Assembly (NCBI RefSeq): GCF_000444135.1 | Contig: NZ_ATDK01000084.1 | Coordinates: 1 to 37,170 of the forward strand | From: Pseudomonas avellanae BPIC 631 | GTDB taxonomy: Bacteria > Pseudomonadota > Gammaproteobacteria > Pseudomonadales > Pseudomonadaceae | Length of the DNA: 37,170 bases | Direction: 5' to 3' | Part shown: piece by piece, positions 8,450-15,827 of the stretch | Layout: each line of letters opens with the position of its first letter | How positions within the stretch are numbered: the stretch's first letter is position 1 | Position numbers and translations under genes: made by a program | Notes under the pieces: model-generated | What the model saw: the letters and a program-made list of their open reading frames with translations, nothing else | Database searches by the model: none | What the model was told of the DNA's origin: nothing

Positions 8450-9481
8450 ATGTTACCCGGTAATTCCCTGCTTCGAGTTCCAAACGCGCTGCGCCTGTTG
8501 GCCCTGCCGGTCACGCTGATCCCGGTGCTGCTGCTGAGCCTGATCGCCGGCACAGCCAGCGCGGCGGCGCCCAGCGTGGTGCAGCGCCCTATCAGCGTGG
8601 ATACCGAAAACGGCAAGCTGTACGGCACTCTGCTGCTGCCTCGTTCCGACAAACCCGTGCCGGTGGTGCTGATCATCGCAGGCTCCGGCCCCACCGATCG
8701 CAACGGCAACAACCCGGAGGGCGGGCGCAACGACAGCATGAAACGCCTGGCGGTCATCCTGGCCAGCAACAATATTGCCAGCGTGCGCTACGACAAACGC
8801 GGCGTGGCAGCCAGCAAGGCGGTCACCCCGGACGAACGTAACCTGAGCGTCGAGCGCTACGTTGCCGACGTTCAGTTGTGGGTCAGAGCCATCAGGGCCA
8901 ACCCGCGCTTGGGGCAACTGATTCTGCTGGGCCACAGCGAAGGAGCGCTGGTGGCAAGTCTGGCGGCGGAAAAGGCAGAGGCTGCGGCGGTGATTTCCGT
9001 CGCAGGCACCGGACGGCCAGTCGCCCAGGTACTGCACGAGCAGTTTCAGGAGCGCCTGCCGCCAGAACTGTTGCAGCGCAGTGACCAGTTACTTGAAGAA
9101 CTCAAGGCCGGCAAGACCGACGACAAAGTGCCGGCCGAGCTGGAAGTGGTGTTCCGCCCCAGCGTTCAGCCGTACCTGATCTCGCTGTTCCGCCAAGACC
9201 CGGCCAAAGCATTCGGTGCGCTGCGCATGCCGGCGTTGATCGTGCAGGGGCGTAACGATATTCAGGTGGGCGTGGGCGATGCCCTGCTGTTGCAAAAAGC
9301 CCGACCGGATGCAGAGCTGGCGCTGATCGACGGGATGAACCATGTGTTGCGCATCGTGCCGGACAACCTGCGGCAACAGCTCTTGTCCTACCGCAATCCG
9401 ACCCAGCCACTGGCCAGCGAAATGACCAGACAGGTACTGCGCTTCATAAAAGCGCTGCCAGACACCGATAAAAAGATCTGA
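8450..9481 (+). CDS. Exported alpha/beta hydrolase (serine hydrolase)
   Basis: Predicted periplasmic or exported hydrolase, 343 residues. Seen: a hydrophobic signal peptide (about residues 8-36) ending in an alanine-rich cleavage region; an oxyanion-type loop IIAGSGPTDRNGNN; the nucleophile elbow GHSEGA; an acid region around GRNDIQV; and the C-terminal histidine in GMNHVLR. This matches serine-aminopeptidase-like alpha/beta hydrolases and esterases. The open frame extends far upstream through the aroC antisense strand, but the ATG at 8450 is the first start giving a proper signal peptide outside aroC. It is divergent from aroC. Substrate unknown. Confidence 0.88.
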   Translation: MLPGNSLLRVPNALRLLALPVTLIPVLLLSLIAGTASAAAPSVVQRPISVDTENGKLYGTLLLPRSDKPVPVVLIIAGSGPTDRNGNNPEGGRNDSMKRLAVILASNNIASVRYDKRGVAASKAVTPDERNLSVERYVADVQLWVRAIRANPRLGQLILLGHSEGALVASLAAEKAEAAAVISVAGTGRPVAQVLHEQFQERLPPELLQRSDQLLEELKAGKTDDKVPAELEVVFRPSVQPYLISLFRQDPAKAFGALRMPALIVQGRNDIQVGVGDALLLQKARPDAELALIDGMNHVLRIVPDNLRQQLLSYRNPTQPLASEMTRQVLRFIKALPDTDKKI

Positions 9482-9577
9482 AAGCAGGCGTCGCAAGCCC
9501 TTCAGTCTCGGTCACTTTGGCCGATAGCGGTGTGCCAGCCTTGTGTTTCAGCGCAAGACTCAGGAAAGGGCACCCTA

Positions 9578-10381
9578 ATGACTGACGCGAATCTCATGAC
9601 TGAAACCATTGCAGAACCCACAAGCGCCGAGGCTGAAGCCCCGGCAACGCCGCAGCCGTGGGAAGACGTTCTGCCCGAAAACTTTCAGATGTTGCGTCTG
9701 TCGCCACTGCCTACCGACCGCGCCACAGGTGGACGACCCTTGCGCTTCGTGCAGTTCGGCCGTGCCGAGCGCCACAGCAAGGAAACAAGCCTGCTGCGCA
9801 TCAACGTCCAGTTGCCCGGTCAGCGGGTCCGCAAGGAACAGAACAACCTGGACGTTTGGGCCGACCATGAAAAGCGCACCGTGCGGTTCGGCCCTGAGTC
9901 AGGCTTGCAGATCGAGCCGTGGAACCGCGGCATTGGCCGCTTCATGATCGCCCACGCCGTGCATTGGGCGCAGAAGAGATGGTCTTCCTACAAGATCGAA
10001 GGCGTGGCGCTGGCGAGCAAGGACGGTCTGAACGAGGACACTCGCCTGCGCCGCGATCATTTTCTGCGCACCCTGGGTTTTGAAGTGGCTTACGCCGACG
10101 CGCAGCACATGAAAGGCAGCATCAAGGATGTGCATGTCGGCAACCTGCACAGCACCTGGAACAACGACAAGGTACAGATCATCGAGATTCTCGAAGCATC
10201 ACAGATGCTGGAAAAAGCCGAGAAAAACATGATTGAGCAGGAAGTGACCATTCGCCAGCACGAAGACCGGGTCAGCAAGTACAAGCGTGAAGACACCGGC
10301 CTGCGCTTCACGATTGCCTGTCTGGTGACCTTCGCGGTGTTTCAGGCGGGATTGCTGATCTGGATCGCGACCCACCGCTAG
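9578..10381 (+). CDS. GNAT-like, coiled-coil, tail-anchored protein of unknown function
   Basis: No firm family name; probably equivalent to the gene beside prmB in P. aeruginosa (PA1679, from memory of gene order). Seen in order over 267 residues: a Pro/Ala/Glu-rich disordered N-terminus (1-30); a central alpha/beta part with an NRGIGRFMI motif at 116-124, which resembles an acetyl-CoA-binding loop, and a later FLRTLGFEVAY segment at 162-172 like the C-terminal GNAT strand; a charged coiled coil (about 200-240); and one membrane helix (about 243-263) ending three residues from the C-terminus. This suggests a cytoplasmic protein anchored by its tail. The ATG at 9578 is chosen because AGGAAAGG precedes it. 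An acetyltransferase role is inference. Confidence 0.8.
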   Translation: MTDANLMTETIAEPTSAEAEAPATPQPWEDVLPENFQMLRLSPLPTDRATGGRPLRFVQFGRAERHSKETSLLRINVQLPGQRVRKEQNNLDVWADHEKRTVRFGPESGLQIEPWNRGIGRFMIAHAVHWAQKRWSSYKIEGVALASKDGLNEDTRLRRDHFLRTLGFEVAYADAQHMKGSIKDVHVGNLHSTWNNDKVQIIEILEASQMLEKAEKNMIEQEVTIRQHEDRVSKYKREDTGLRFTIACLVTFAVFQAGLLIWIATHR

Positions 10382-10390
10382 GCTGCCTGC

Positions 10391-10417
10391 CAAAAACCGG
10401 GGCTTTTACAGCCCCGT
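10391..10417 (-). terminator. Rho-independent terminator of prmB
   Basis: On the minus strand CGGGGCT, loop GTAAA, AGCCCCG is followed by GTTTTTG. It lies 13 nt past the prmB stop and also separates prmB from the convergent tail-anchored gene. Confidence 0.8.
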
Positions 10418-10429
10418 ATCCATCAAACC

Positions 10430-11338
10430 TCACACCCGCGACTGAAACAGCGCCTGATGGTTGCGGCATTGTTCCTCAGTGAGCATGAACACACCGTGAC
10501 CGCCGCGTTTGAAGTCCAGCCAGGCGAAATCGACTTCCGGGTACAGCGCCTGCACGTGCACCTGGCTATTACCGACTTCGACGATCAGCAGCCCCTTCTC
10601 GTTCAGGTGGTCAGCCGCCTGGGCGAGCATACGACGCACCAGATTCAGACCGTCACTGCCACAGGCCAGCGCCAGTTCCGGCTCGTGCTGATATTCGTCC
10701 GGCATGTCGGCAAAGTCTTCGGCATCCACGTACGGCGGGTTGGAGACGATCAGGTCGAAGCGCTGGCCCGGCAGACCGTCAAAGCCATCGCCCTGAACGG
10801 TGTAGACTCGATCATCCATGCCGTGGCGCTCGATGTTCAGGCTTGCCACTTCCAGTGCATCGTAGGACAAGTCCGCCAGGGCGACTTCGGCGTCGGGGAA
10901 TTCATCGGCGCAGGCGATGCCGATACAGCCGGAACCCGTGCACAGGTCCAGGATGCGTGCCGGCTCACTCGCCAACCAAGGTGCGAAACGCTCTTCGATC
11001 AACTCGGCAATCGGTGAGCGCGGGATCAGAACGCGGTCGTCGACAATGAACGACATACCACAAAACCAGGCTTCGCCCAGCAGATAGGGGGTGGGCACGC
11101 GGTCGTCGATGCGGCGTTTGATCAGGCGTTGCAGTTCGGATATCTCGTCGACTTCCAGGCGGCAGTCGAGGTAGCTGTCGGCGATTTCCCAAGGCAGGTG
11201 CAGTGCGCCCAGCACCAGTTGCCGGGCTTCGTCCCACGCATTGTCAGTACCATGACCAAAAAACACGTCTTCCTCGTGAAAGCGGCTGACGGCCCAACGT
11301 ATATGGTCGCGCACGGTACGCAAACGGGAAGTGATCAT
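10430..11338 (-). CDS. prmB: 50S ribosomal protein uL3 glutamine methyltransferase
   Basis: SAM-dependent methyltransferase, 302 residues, that N5-methylates a glutamine of ribosomal protein L3. Seen: the SAM-binding motif [12 protein letters not shown] (129-140), the acidic loop [12 protein letters not shown], and the catalytic NPPY (200-203) typical of Gln or Asn N-methyltransferases. The N-terminal region, with [12 protein letters not shown], is typical of PrmB rather than PrmC. The ATG at 11338 has AAGGAG just upstream; the longer in-frame extension is not family-like. A 260-nt gap with only small unconvincing frames separates it from the divergent isochorismatase-fold gene. Confidence 0.95.
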   Translation of the reverse strand: MITSRLRTVRDHIRWAVSRFHEEDVFFGHGTDNAWDEARQLVLGALHLPWEIADSYLDCRLEVDEISELQRLIKRRIDDRVPTPYLLGEAWFCGMSFIVDDRVLIPRSPIAELIEERFAPWLASEPARILDLCTGSGCIGIACADEFPDAEVALADLSYDALEVASLNIERHGMDDRVYTVQGDGFDGLPGQRFDLIVSNPPYVDAEDFADMPDEYQHEPELALACGSDGLNLVRRMLAQAADHLNEKGLLIVEVGNSQVHVQALYPEVDFAWLDFKRGGHGVFMLTEEQCRNHQALFQSRV

Positions 11339-11599
11339 GAACAACTCCTTGGAAAGGCGACGAGCTACTGTGAGGCCAGCTACGGTGAAAAGCCTGGTGA
11401 CGAACAACGCTGGCTGTTCGTACCCGATAAGCGTGGAAGTTTCCACGATTCGCGCAAAGCCATCAAGGCAAACCGCCAGCTATTGAGCCCATCACCTGCC
11501 CTGCAGACCATAAAAACCGGGGCCTGTGATGGTAGCCATTCCCAGAACGCCTCAGCCAGAGGACAATGTCGCAAAAGCCCCACACCAAGGAGCCCGTGA

Positions 11600-12190
11600 A
11601 TGTCCGATTTGAAGACCATGTTCCAACTCAGCGGCCGGGTGCATGCGCCCGCCAACCTGAGCAACGCGACGCTGATTATCATCGACGCCCAGAAAGAATA
11701 CCTCAGCGGCCCGCTGGCCCTGACCGGCGTCGACGAAGCCCTGGCCAATATCGGCCAACTGGTCGCCAAGGCACGCGCGGTCAAATGCCCGATTGTTCAC
11801 GTCCGCCACCTGGGCACCGTGGGCGGCCTGTTCGATCCACAAGGCGAACGCGGGCAACTGGTCCCGGAACTGCTGCCGCAAGGCGACGAACATCTGGTCG
11901 AGAAACGCCTGCCCAACGCCTTCAACGGCACAGGCCTGCACGAACTGCTGCAAAGCCTCGGGCATCTGGACCTGGTCGTGTGCGGGTTCATGAGCCATTC
12001 GAGCATCAGCACCACGGTTCGCGCGACCAAGGACTACGGTTATCGCTGCACACTGGTCGACGATGCCTGCGCAACCCGCGACCTGCCAAGCCCGCACGGT
12101 GTTGTCAGCGCGCAGGTAGTTCACAGAACCGAAATGGCGATCATGGCCGACAACTTCGCCACACTGGCGCTGACCAAGGACCTGATCTGA
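11600..12190 (+). CDS. Isochorismatase-fold hydrolase lacking the canonical cysteine
   Basis: Isochorismatase/cysteine-hydrolase superfamily protein, 196 residues. Seen: strand 1 with D29 (LIIIDAQKEY), the lysine K102 before NAFNGTGL, and the segment CGFMSHSSISTTVR where amidohydrolase members carry the nucleophilic cysteine. Aligned with the nicotinamidase pattern G-x5-C-V-xx-T, the position is S135. The nearby C128 lies before the glycine, not at the nucleophile site. Members without this Cys, such as PhzD and EntB, cleave the isochorismate ether and do not hydrolyse amides. Substrate therefore open. The ATG follows an AAGGAG-containing leader. Confidence 0.88.
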   Translation: MSDLKTMFQLSGRVHAPANLSNATLIIIDAQKEYLSGPLALTGVDEALANIGQLVAKARAVKCPIVHVRHLGTVGGLFDPQGERGQLVPELLPQGDEHLVEKRLPNAFNGTGLHELLQSLGHLDLVVCGFMSHSSISTTVRATKDYGYRCTLVDDACATRDLPSPHGVVSAQVVHRTEMAIMADNFATLALTKDLI

Positions 12191-12336
12191 CGCCGCCATC
12201 CGAGGGGTTGTGTGGCCGCGCTCACCTAACCGCCCATCCCTTGGTGCCACGGTTTATACCGGGGACGGGAACCACTTTCCTTTCTTCAAGTCAGAGCGCC
12301 GACACCCATAGAGCCGACACCTGCTGAGGAAAAGGC

Positions 12337-12654
12337 ATGAAAACATCAGATGGTTTCGATGCACGTCGCCTGCGCCCCAAGGGCCAGGGCAACTGGCCTA
12401 AACGCATCGGCATACTGATCGCGATGCTGCTGGCAGTGTCGGGTGCATTACTGACGGTCGCTGGCGTTTCCAGCCTGGTCGGTCATCCACAGATGCTCGG
12501 CGAGCTTAACGCGAGCCCCGGCGGCGCTGCGTTTGTTGCCGTCAGCGGATTGCTGGTGTTTTATCTGGGCGTCTGGCTATGGCGTCGTTGCCGCCGTCAG
12601 CGCAGCGCCAGCGGCTTGAGCATCTCTGCCCATCTGATGAAAAAACACAACTGA
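12337..12654 (+). CDS. Small inner-membrane protein, unknown function (105 aa)
   Basis: Not recognised as a named family. Seen: a basic N-terminus (residues 1-23), a membrane helix (about 24-48), a periplasmic-type loop containing NASPGG, a second helix (about 64-83), then a strongly basic cytoplasmic tail with WRRCRRQR. The topology is predicted as two-pass with both ends inside by the positive-inside rule. GAGGAAAAGG precedes the ATG. It lies between the isochorismatase-fold gene and smrA on the same strand, and a hairpin follows the stop immediately. Confidence 0.8.
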   Translation: MKTSDGFDARRLRPKGQGNWPKRIGILIAMLLAVSGALLTVAGVSSLVGHPQMLGELNASPGGAAFVAVSGLLVFYLGVWLWRRCRRQRSASGLSISAHLMKKHN

Positions 12655-12655
12655 C

Positions 12656-12671
12656 CCGCTCACTTGAGCGG
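12656..12671 (+). terminator. Palindromic hairpin after the small membrane-protein gene
   Basis: CCGCTCA-CT-TGAGCGG is a perfect 7-bp stem 2 nt after the stop codon. The following bases (TTAGACTAG) are not a T-tract, so it may be a weak terminator or mRNA end protector. Confidence 0.5.
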
Positions 12672-12679
12672 TTAGACTA

Positions 12680-12696
12680 GCCTCCTTCGCGGAGGC
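12680..12696 (+). promoter_or_regulatory. Hairpin that sequesters the smrA ribosome-binding site
   Basis: GCCTCC (12680-12685), loop TTCGC, GGAGGC (12691-12696). The right arm contains the whole Shine-Dalgarno GGAGG of smrA, whose ATG is at 12701. In RNA this would hide the ribosome-binding site in a 6-bp GC stem. Confidence 0.55.
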
Positions 12697-12700
12697 CCTC

Positions 12701-13258
12701 ATGCAAGACGACGATTTTTCCCTGTTCAGAAGCGAGACGCGCGGCGTAAAGCCGCTCAAGCATGAACACGCCGATGTCGGCAAACCCAAAGCTGATAGAA
12801 AAATGCTGGCGCGCCTGCGCCAGTCGGCAACCGTGCGTACCGATTCGGTCATCGTTGACGGTCTGTCGGATCAATTCGTGATTGATGTCGGCCCGGAAGA
12901 TGTCCTGAGCTGGTCGCGTGACGGCGTGCAGGAAGGCCAGATGCGCAAGCTCAAGCTCGGCCAGATCAGCTTCGAGGGCGGCCTGGACCTGCACGGCATG
13001 ACCGTGGAAGTCGCTCGCGAAACGTTATGGGAGTTTCTCGCCGAAGCCACCCGGCTGGAAATACGCTGCGTGCGTGTCACCCACGGCAAGGCGGTGCGCC
13101 TGGATGGTAAACGTCCGATGATCAAGAGCCACGTCAATACCTGGCTGCGTCAGCATCCGCAGGTGTTGGGCTTTTGCTCGTGCCTGGCCAAGCATGGCGG
13201 CGCGGGCGCGGTTTATGTGGTGCTCAAACGCACCATGATGGAAGGACGCGACGAGTAA
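12701..13258 (+). CDS. smrA: Smr-domain nuclease, SmrA (YdaL)-like
   Basis: Small MutS-related (Smr) domain protein, 185 residues, close in layout to E. coli YdaL/SmrA. Seen: N-terminal DDFSLFRSE and KPLKHEHADV like the YdaL start; the Smr signature LDLHGMTVEVAR (about residue 92); the second motif THGKAVRLDG, where the usual HGxG ends in Ala; and the C-terminal KHGGAGAVYVVLKR. Smr domains act as nicking endonucleases on DNA or cleave mRNA on collided ribosomes (SmrB type). Which applies here is not decidable. GGAGG is well spaced from the ATG but lies in a hairpin. Confidence 0.9.
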   Translation: MQDDDFSLFRSETRGVKPLKHEHADVGKPKADRKMLARLRQSATVRTDSVIVDGLSDQFVIDVGPEDVLSWSRDGVQEGQMRKLKLGQISFEGGLDLHGMTVEVARETLWEFLAEATRLEIRCVRVTHGKAVRLDGKRPMIKSHVNTWLRQHPQVLGFCSCLAKHGGAGAVYVVLKRTMMEGRDE

Positions 13259-13290
13259 ACCCCGGTCTCTTTTTTCAAAGAGCCTGCGCA

Positions 13291-13317
13291 GAATGGGCAG
13301 CGTGCAGCTGCCCGTTC
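13291..13317. terminator. Strong hairpin between convergent smrA and the lipoprotein gene
   Basis: GAATGGGCAGC, loop GTGCA, GCTGCCCGTTC: an 11-bp stem with a single T-G wobble. It sits between two convergent stops. There is no T-tract on either strand, so the efficiency is uncertain. Confidence 0.5.
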
Positions 13318-13328
13318 TCGCTATTGAA

Positions 13329-13514
13329 TTAGCGCTCGCCGCCACCCGGACCAAAACCCGGGCCGCCACCGCCACCACCTTGATGATGCCCACCACCACC
13401 GCCGCCACCACCGCCTGGGCCGCCCCCACCCGGACCGGGCCAGAACGGCCAGCAGCCCGAAACCGACGACAGTACGATGGCGAACATCGCTATTTTTGCT
13501 ACTCGACTCAACAT
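13329..13514 (-). CDS. Small glycine-rich lipoprotein (61 aa)
   Basis: Probable exported lipoprotein. Seen: a basic start (MLSRVAK), a hydrophobic stretch and a lipobox V-S-G-C with the lipidation cysteine at residue 21. The mature peptide is WPFWPGPGG followed by long glycine runs interrupted by one HHQ, ending in FGPGGGER. The mature part is about two-thirds Gly, so it is low-complexity and likely unstructured or surface exposed. The frame is on the minus strand, divergent from folE. The GC-rich repeats make antisense frames appear, but only this strand gives a signal peptide plus lipobox. Function unknown. Confidence 0.72.
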   Translation of the reverse strand: MLSRVAKIAMFAIVLSSVSGCWPFWPGPGGGGPGGGGGGGGGHHQGGGGGGPGFGPGGGER

Positions 13515-13750
13515 CCGGATTCACTCTCTCGACAGGCAATTGATTAATGACCTGCAACTCAGACAGCGCAGCGTCGAGGAAGTGGGTAGCGATCTGGTCG
13601 CCAACGTGTAAGCGGCGCGATACAAAGCGCATCCTGCCCGGTTGATTTGCAGCGCTGCCGTGCACCGGCCCCAGTACGTAAGTTACTATGTGCGTCTCGG
13701 CGAAGGGCTCACCCTCGCACCTATCGAAACCCACACGGAAACACAGTCCT

Positions 13751-14296
13751 GTGACACTGGAACAGAATTACACCGCCATACTCGGGCAACTGGGCGAGGA
13801 CGTCTCGCGTGAAGGTTTGCTGGACACCCCCAAGCGCGCGGCCAAGGCCATGCAATACCTGTGTCGCGGTTATGCGCAGACGCTTGAAGAAGTCACCAAC
13901 GGTGCGCTGTTCAGTTCCGACGCCAGTGAAATGGTCATGGTCAAGGACATCGAGCTGTATTCGCTGTGCGAGCACCACCTGTTGCCGTTTATTGGCAAGG
14001 CCCATGTGGCCTACATTCCGAATGGCAAGGTGCTGGGTCTGTCGAAGGTCGCGCGGATCGTCGATATGTATGCCCGTCGCCTGCAGATTCAGGAAAACCT
14101 AAGCCGGCAGATTGCTGAAGCCATTCAGCAGGTTACCGGTGCTCAGGGCGTTGCGGTGGTGATTGAAGCCAAGCACATGTGCATGATGATGCGCGGCGTA
14201 GAGAAGCAGAATTCGGCCATGATCACCTCGGTGATGCTCGGCGAATTCCGTGAAAACGCCGCCACGCGCAGCGAATTTCTCAGCCTGATCAAATGA
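13751..14296 (+). CDS. folE: GTP cyclohydrolase I
   Basis: First step of tetrahydrofolate synthesis: GTP to 7,8-dihydroneopterin triphosphate. Seen in the 181-residue product: [17 protein letters not shown] with zinc ligands C73 and H76, the third ligand C144 in [10 protein letters not shown], and the SVMLGEFRE and SEFLSLI C-terminus of the family. The GTG at 13751 is chosen because the family begins with this LEQNYTAIL segment; the upstream in-frame ATG at 13688 would add an unrelated 21-residue tail. Zinc-binding Cys and His are intact, so it is the zinc-dependent IA type. A stacked hairpin follows the stop. Confidence 0.96.
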   Translation: MTLEQNYTAILGQLGEDVSREGLLDTPKRAAKAMQYLCRGYAQTLEEVTNGALFSSDASEMVMVKDIELYSLCEHHLLPFIGKAHVAYIPNGKVLGLSKVARIVDMYARRLQIQENLSRQIAEAIQQVTGAQGVAVVIEAKHMCMMMRGVEKQNSAMITSVMLGEFRENAATRSEFLSLIK

Positions 14297-14300
14297 CCCT

Positions 14301-14346
14301 CCAGCCTGCGTTAGCGTGCTCTGAAGCACGCTGAGCGCCCGGCTGG
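14301..14346 (+). terminator. Three-tier nested hairpin after folE
   Basis: Outer stem CCAGCC (14301-14306) / GGCTGG (14341-14346), middle GCG (14308-14310) / CGC (14336-14338), and inner AGCGTGCT (14313-14320) / AGCACGCT (14325-14332) with loop CTGA. No T-tract follows. Probably a 3'-end structure of the folE mRNA. Confidence 0.5.
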
Positions 14347-14375
14347 CCTTCGCCCTGCACGCAAGAGGTATGACC

Positions 14376-14747
14376 GTGTTCATGAAAGCGTTAAGAGTCG
14401 GCCTTGGCCAACTCGTTATCGGCATCGACTTTTTGACCCGCCCGAGCAAAAAAAAACGCGACCCCAAGGCTCAGGCCGCTGTTGCTGAAGCGGCTCGGAA
14501 CCTGACGCTGTATCAATTTCATGCCTGCCCGTTCTGCGTAAAGACCCGCCGCACCCTGCACCGCCTCAACGTTCCTGTCGCGCTGCGCGATGCGAAGAAC
14601 AATGAGCTTGATCGCCAGACGCTGCTCAACGAAGGCGGCAAGATCAAAGTGCCTTGCCTGCGCATCGAAGAAGGCGGAAAAACGGTCTGGATGTATGAGT
14701 CCAACGTGATCATTGATTACCTGGACCAACGCTTCGGCGCGATCTGA
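14376..14747 (+). CDS. Glutaredoxin-like / GST N-terminal-domain protein
   Basis: Thioredoxin-fold protein of about 123 residues. Seen: an amphipathic or hydrophobic N-terminal segment (ALRVGLGQLVIGIDFL) that may bind the membrane, then a glutaredoxin fold with the redox motif CPFC, the cis-proline motif KVPCLRIEE and the glutathione-binding YESNVIIDYL. It therefore probably reduces disulfides or handles glutathione adducts. The start is uncertain: ATG 14370, GTG 14376 and ATG 14382 are all in frame, and AAGAGG at 14363-14368 is best spaced for the GTG. It lies downstream of folE, separated by the nested hairpin. Confidence 0.85.
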   Translation: MFMKALRVGLGQLVIGIDFLTRPSKKKRDPKAQAAVAEAARNLTLYQFHACPFCVKTRRTLHRLNVPVALRDAKNNELDRQTLLNEGGKIKVPCLRIEEGGKTVWMYESNVIIDYLDQRFGAI

Positions 14748-14768
14748 ACACAGCGTGCCCGCCCCCCT

Positions 14769-15155
14769 TCAGCGCGGGCAACCTTCATCGCGGCAGGCAA
14801 CATAGCTTTTCAGTTGCTTGAGCCGCACGCTGGTTTGCTCGGCCAGGCATTGCGATTGCACCAACGGCCAGATTGAGCCCGAATCCTCCGGCGTGCCCGC
14901 CTGATACAGACAATCGGCATCACGCAGGGCTATCCACTTCTGCTGCGCGTCTTTGAGCGCCTGCTTTTTTGTCGGCGTCTGAAGCCAGGCCATCTGCGCC
15001 TTGTATTGCTTGTTCAGATCGGCATCAAGCGCTGCCAGTTTGTTGGCTGCGCATTTGTTCATGCTCGCCTGATTGGCGTCGCAATCCTCGGCCTGCGCCG
15101 AACAGCCGATACCCAGCGCGATGAAGGCCGCCAGAAGAGTGATTGAAATACGCAT
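14769..15155 (-). CDS. Exported LprI-like (lysozyme inhibitor / DUF1311) protein
   Basis: Small periplasmic protein of 128 residues. Seen: a classical signal peptide (about residues 1-22, ending in AQA), then the LprI-type region with paired cysteines (EDCDANQASMNKCAA), the ALDADLNKQYK helix and the QQKWIALRDADC motif, and two more cysteines in VACRDEGCPR. The even number of cysteines suggests disulfides. Relatives are described as lysozyme inhibitors or have no known role, so the function is only suggested. AAGGAGA precedes the ATG. The gene follows the GST gene closely (30-nt gap), so they may share a transcript. Confidence 0.85.
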   Translation of the reverse strand: MRISITLLAAFIALGIGCSAQAEDCDANQASMNKCAANKLAALDADLNKQYKAQMAWLQTPTKKQALKDAQQKWIALRDADCLYQAGTPEDSGSIWPLVQSQCLAEQTSVRLKQLKSYVACRDEGCPR

Positions 15156-15185
15156 AAATCTCCTTGGTGCCCGTTTTCAGGTGAA

Positions 15186-15788
15186 TCAATCCAGCATGCC
15201 GATATAGCCCGGTTCAGCCTCGACCCGTTTCAGCCAGCGGCGAATGCCCGTGTAGGGCTCCAGGTCAAAACCACCTTGGTGCGCCACATGGGTGTAGGCA
15301 TACAAGGCAATATCGGCGATGGAGAAATTGTCCCCGACCAGAAACGGCGTGCGATGAAGCTGCTGCTCCATGACCGCCAGCGCCCGATAACCGGACTTCT
15401 GCATGGGGCGATATTCGACCATGCGTTCGGCGGGCAAGCCCAGGTAGAACTGGATGAAACGTGCGACTGCCACTGACGGTTCGTGGCTGTATTGCTCGAA
15501 GAACTGCCATTGCAGCACTTGGGTGCGCAGGCGTGGCTCGCTTGGCAAGTACCTGGAACCATCGGCGAGAAAATTGAGAATCGCGTTGGACTCCCACAGG
15601 CAGGTGCCGTCGTCCAGCTCCAGGACGGGAATCTTGCCGTTGGGGTTTTTTTCCAGAAACGCCGCGGTCTGGGTTTCGCCGTTGAGAATATTGACCGGCA
15701 CCCACTCGTACTCGCTGCCCAACAGGTTAAGCATCAGCTTGACCTTGTAGCAGTTGCCCGAGTTGTAATCGCCATAAACCTTGTACAT
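15186..15788 (-). CDS. Glutathione S-transferase
   Basis: Cytosolic GST-like enzyme of 200 residues. Seen: an N-terminal thioredoxin-fold domain with GDYNSGNCYKVKLML, the cis-proline motif GKIPVLEL and the glutathione-binding LWESNAILNFLA, then an all-helical C-terminal domain with the N-capping motif FSIADIALYAYTH. This is the usual bacterial GST layout and length. The substrate is unknown; conjugation or reduction of electrophiles is a family inference. The ATG at 15788 follows a GGGAGCAGGG leader. It lies downstream of the aminotransferase gene (39-nt gap), and LprI follows. Confidence 0.92.
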   Translation of the reverse strand: MYKVYGDYNSGNCYKVKLMLNLLGSEYEWVPVNILNGETQTAAFLEKNPNGKIPVLELDDGTCLWESNAILNFLADGSRYLPSEPRLRTQVLQWQFFEQYSHEPSVAVARFIQFYLGLPAERMVEYRPMQKSGYRALAVMEQQLHRTPFLVGDNFSIADIALYAYTHVAHQGGFDLEPYTGIRRWLKRVEAEPGYIGMLD

Positions 15789-15827
15789 CGCCCTGCTCCC
15801 TTGATATGCCCGTGCCGCCGAATCGGA

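Noticed and set aside
11129..11599. 156-codon plus-strand frame over the prmB start and the gap before the isochorismatase-fold gene.
   Set aside because: Mostly antisense to prmB, no ribosome-binding site at a plausible start and no family resemblance.
13320..13547. Plus-strand and third-frame readings of the glycine-repeat region.
   Set aside because: They are repeats read in other frames (Pro/Thr/Ala runs). Only the minus-strand frame yields a signal peptide and lipobox.
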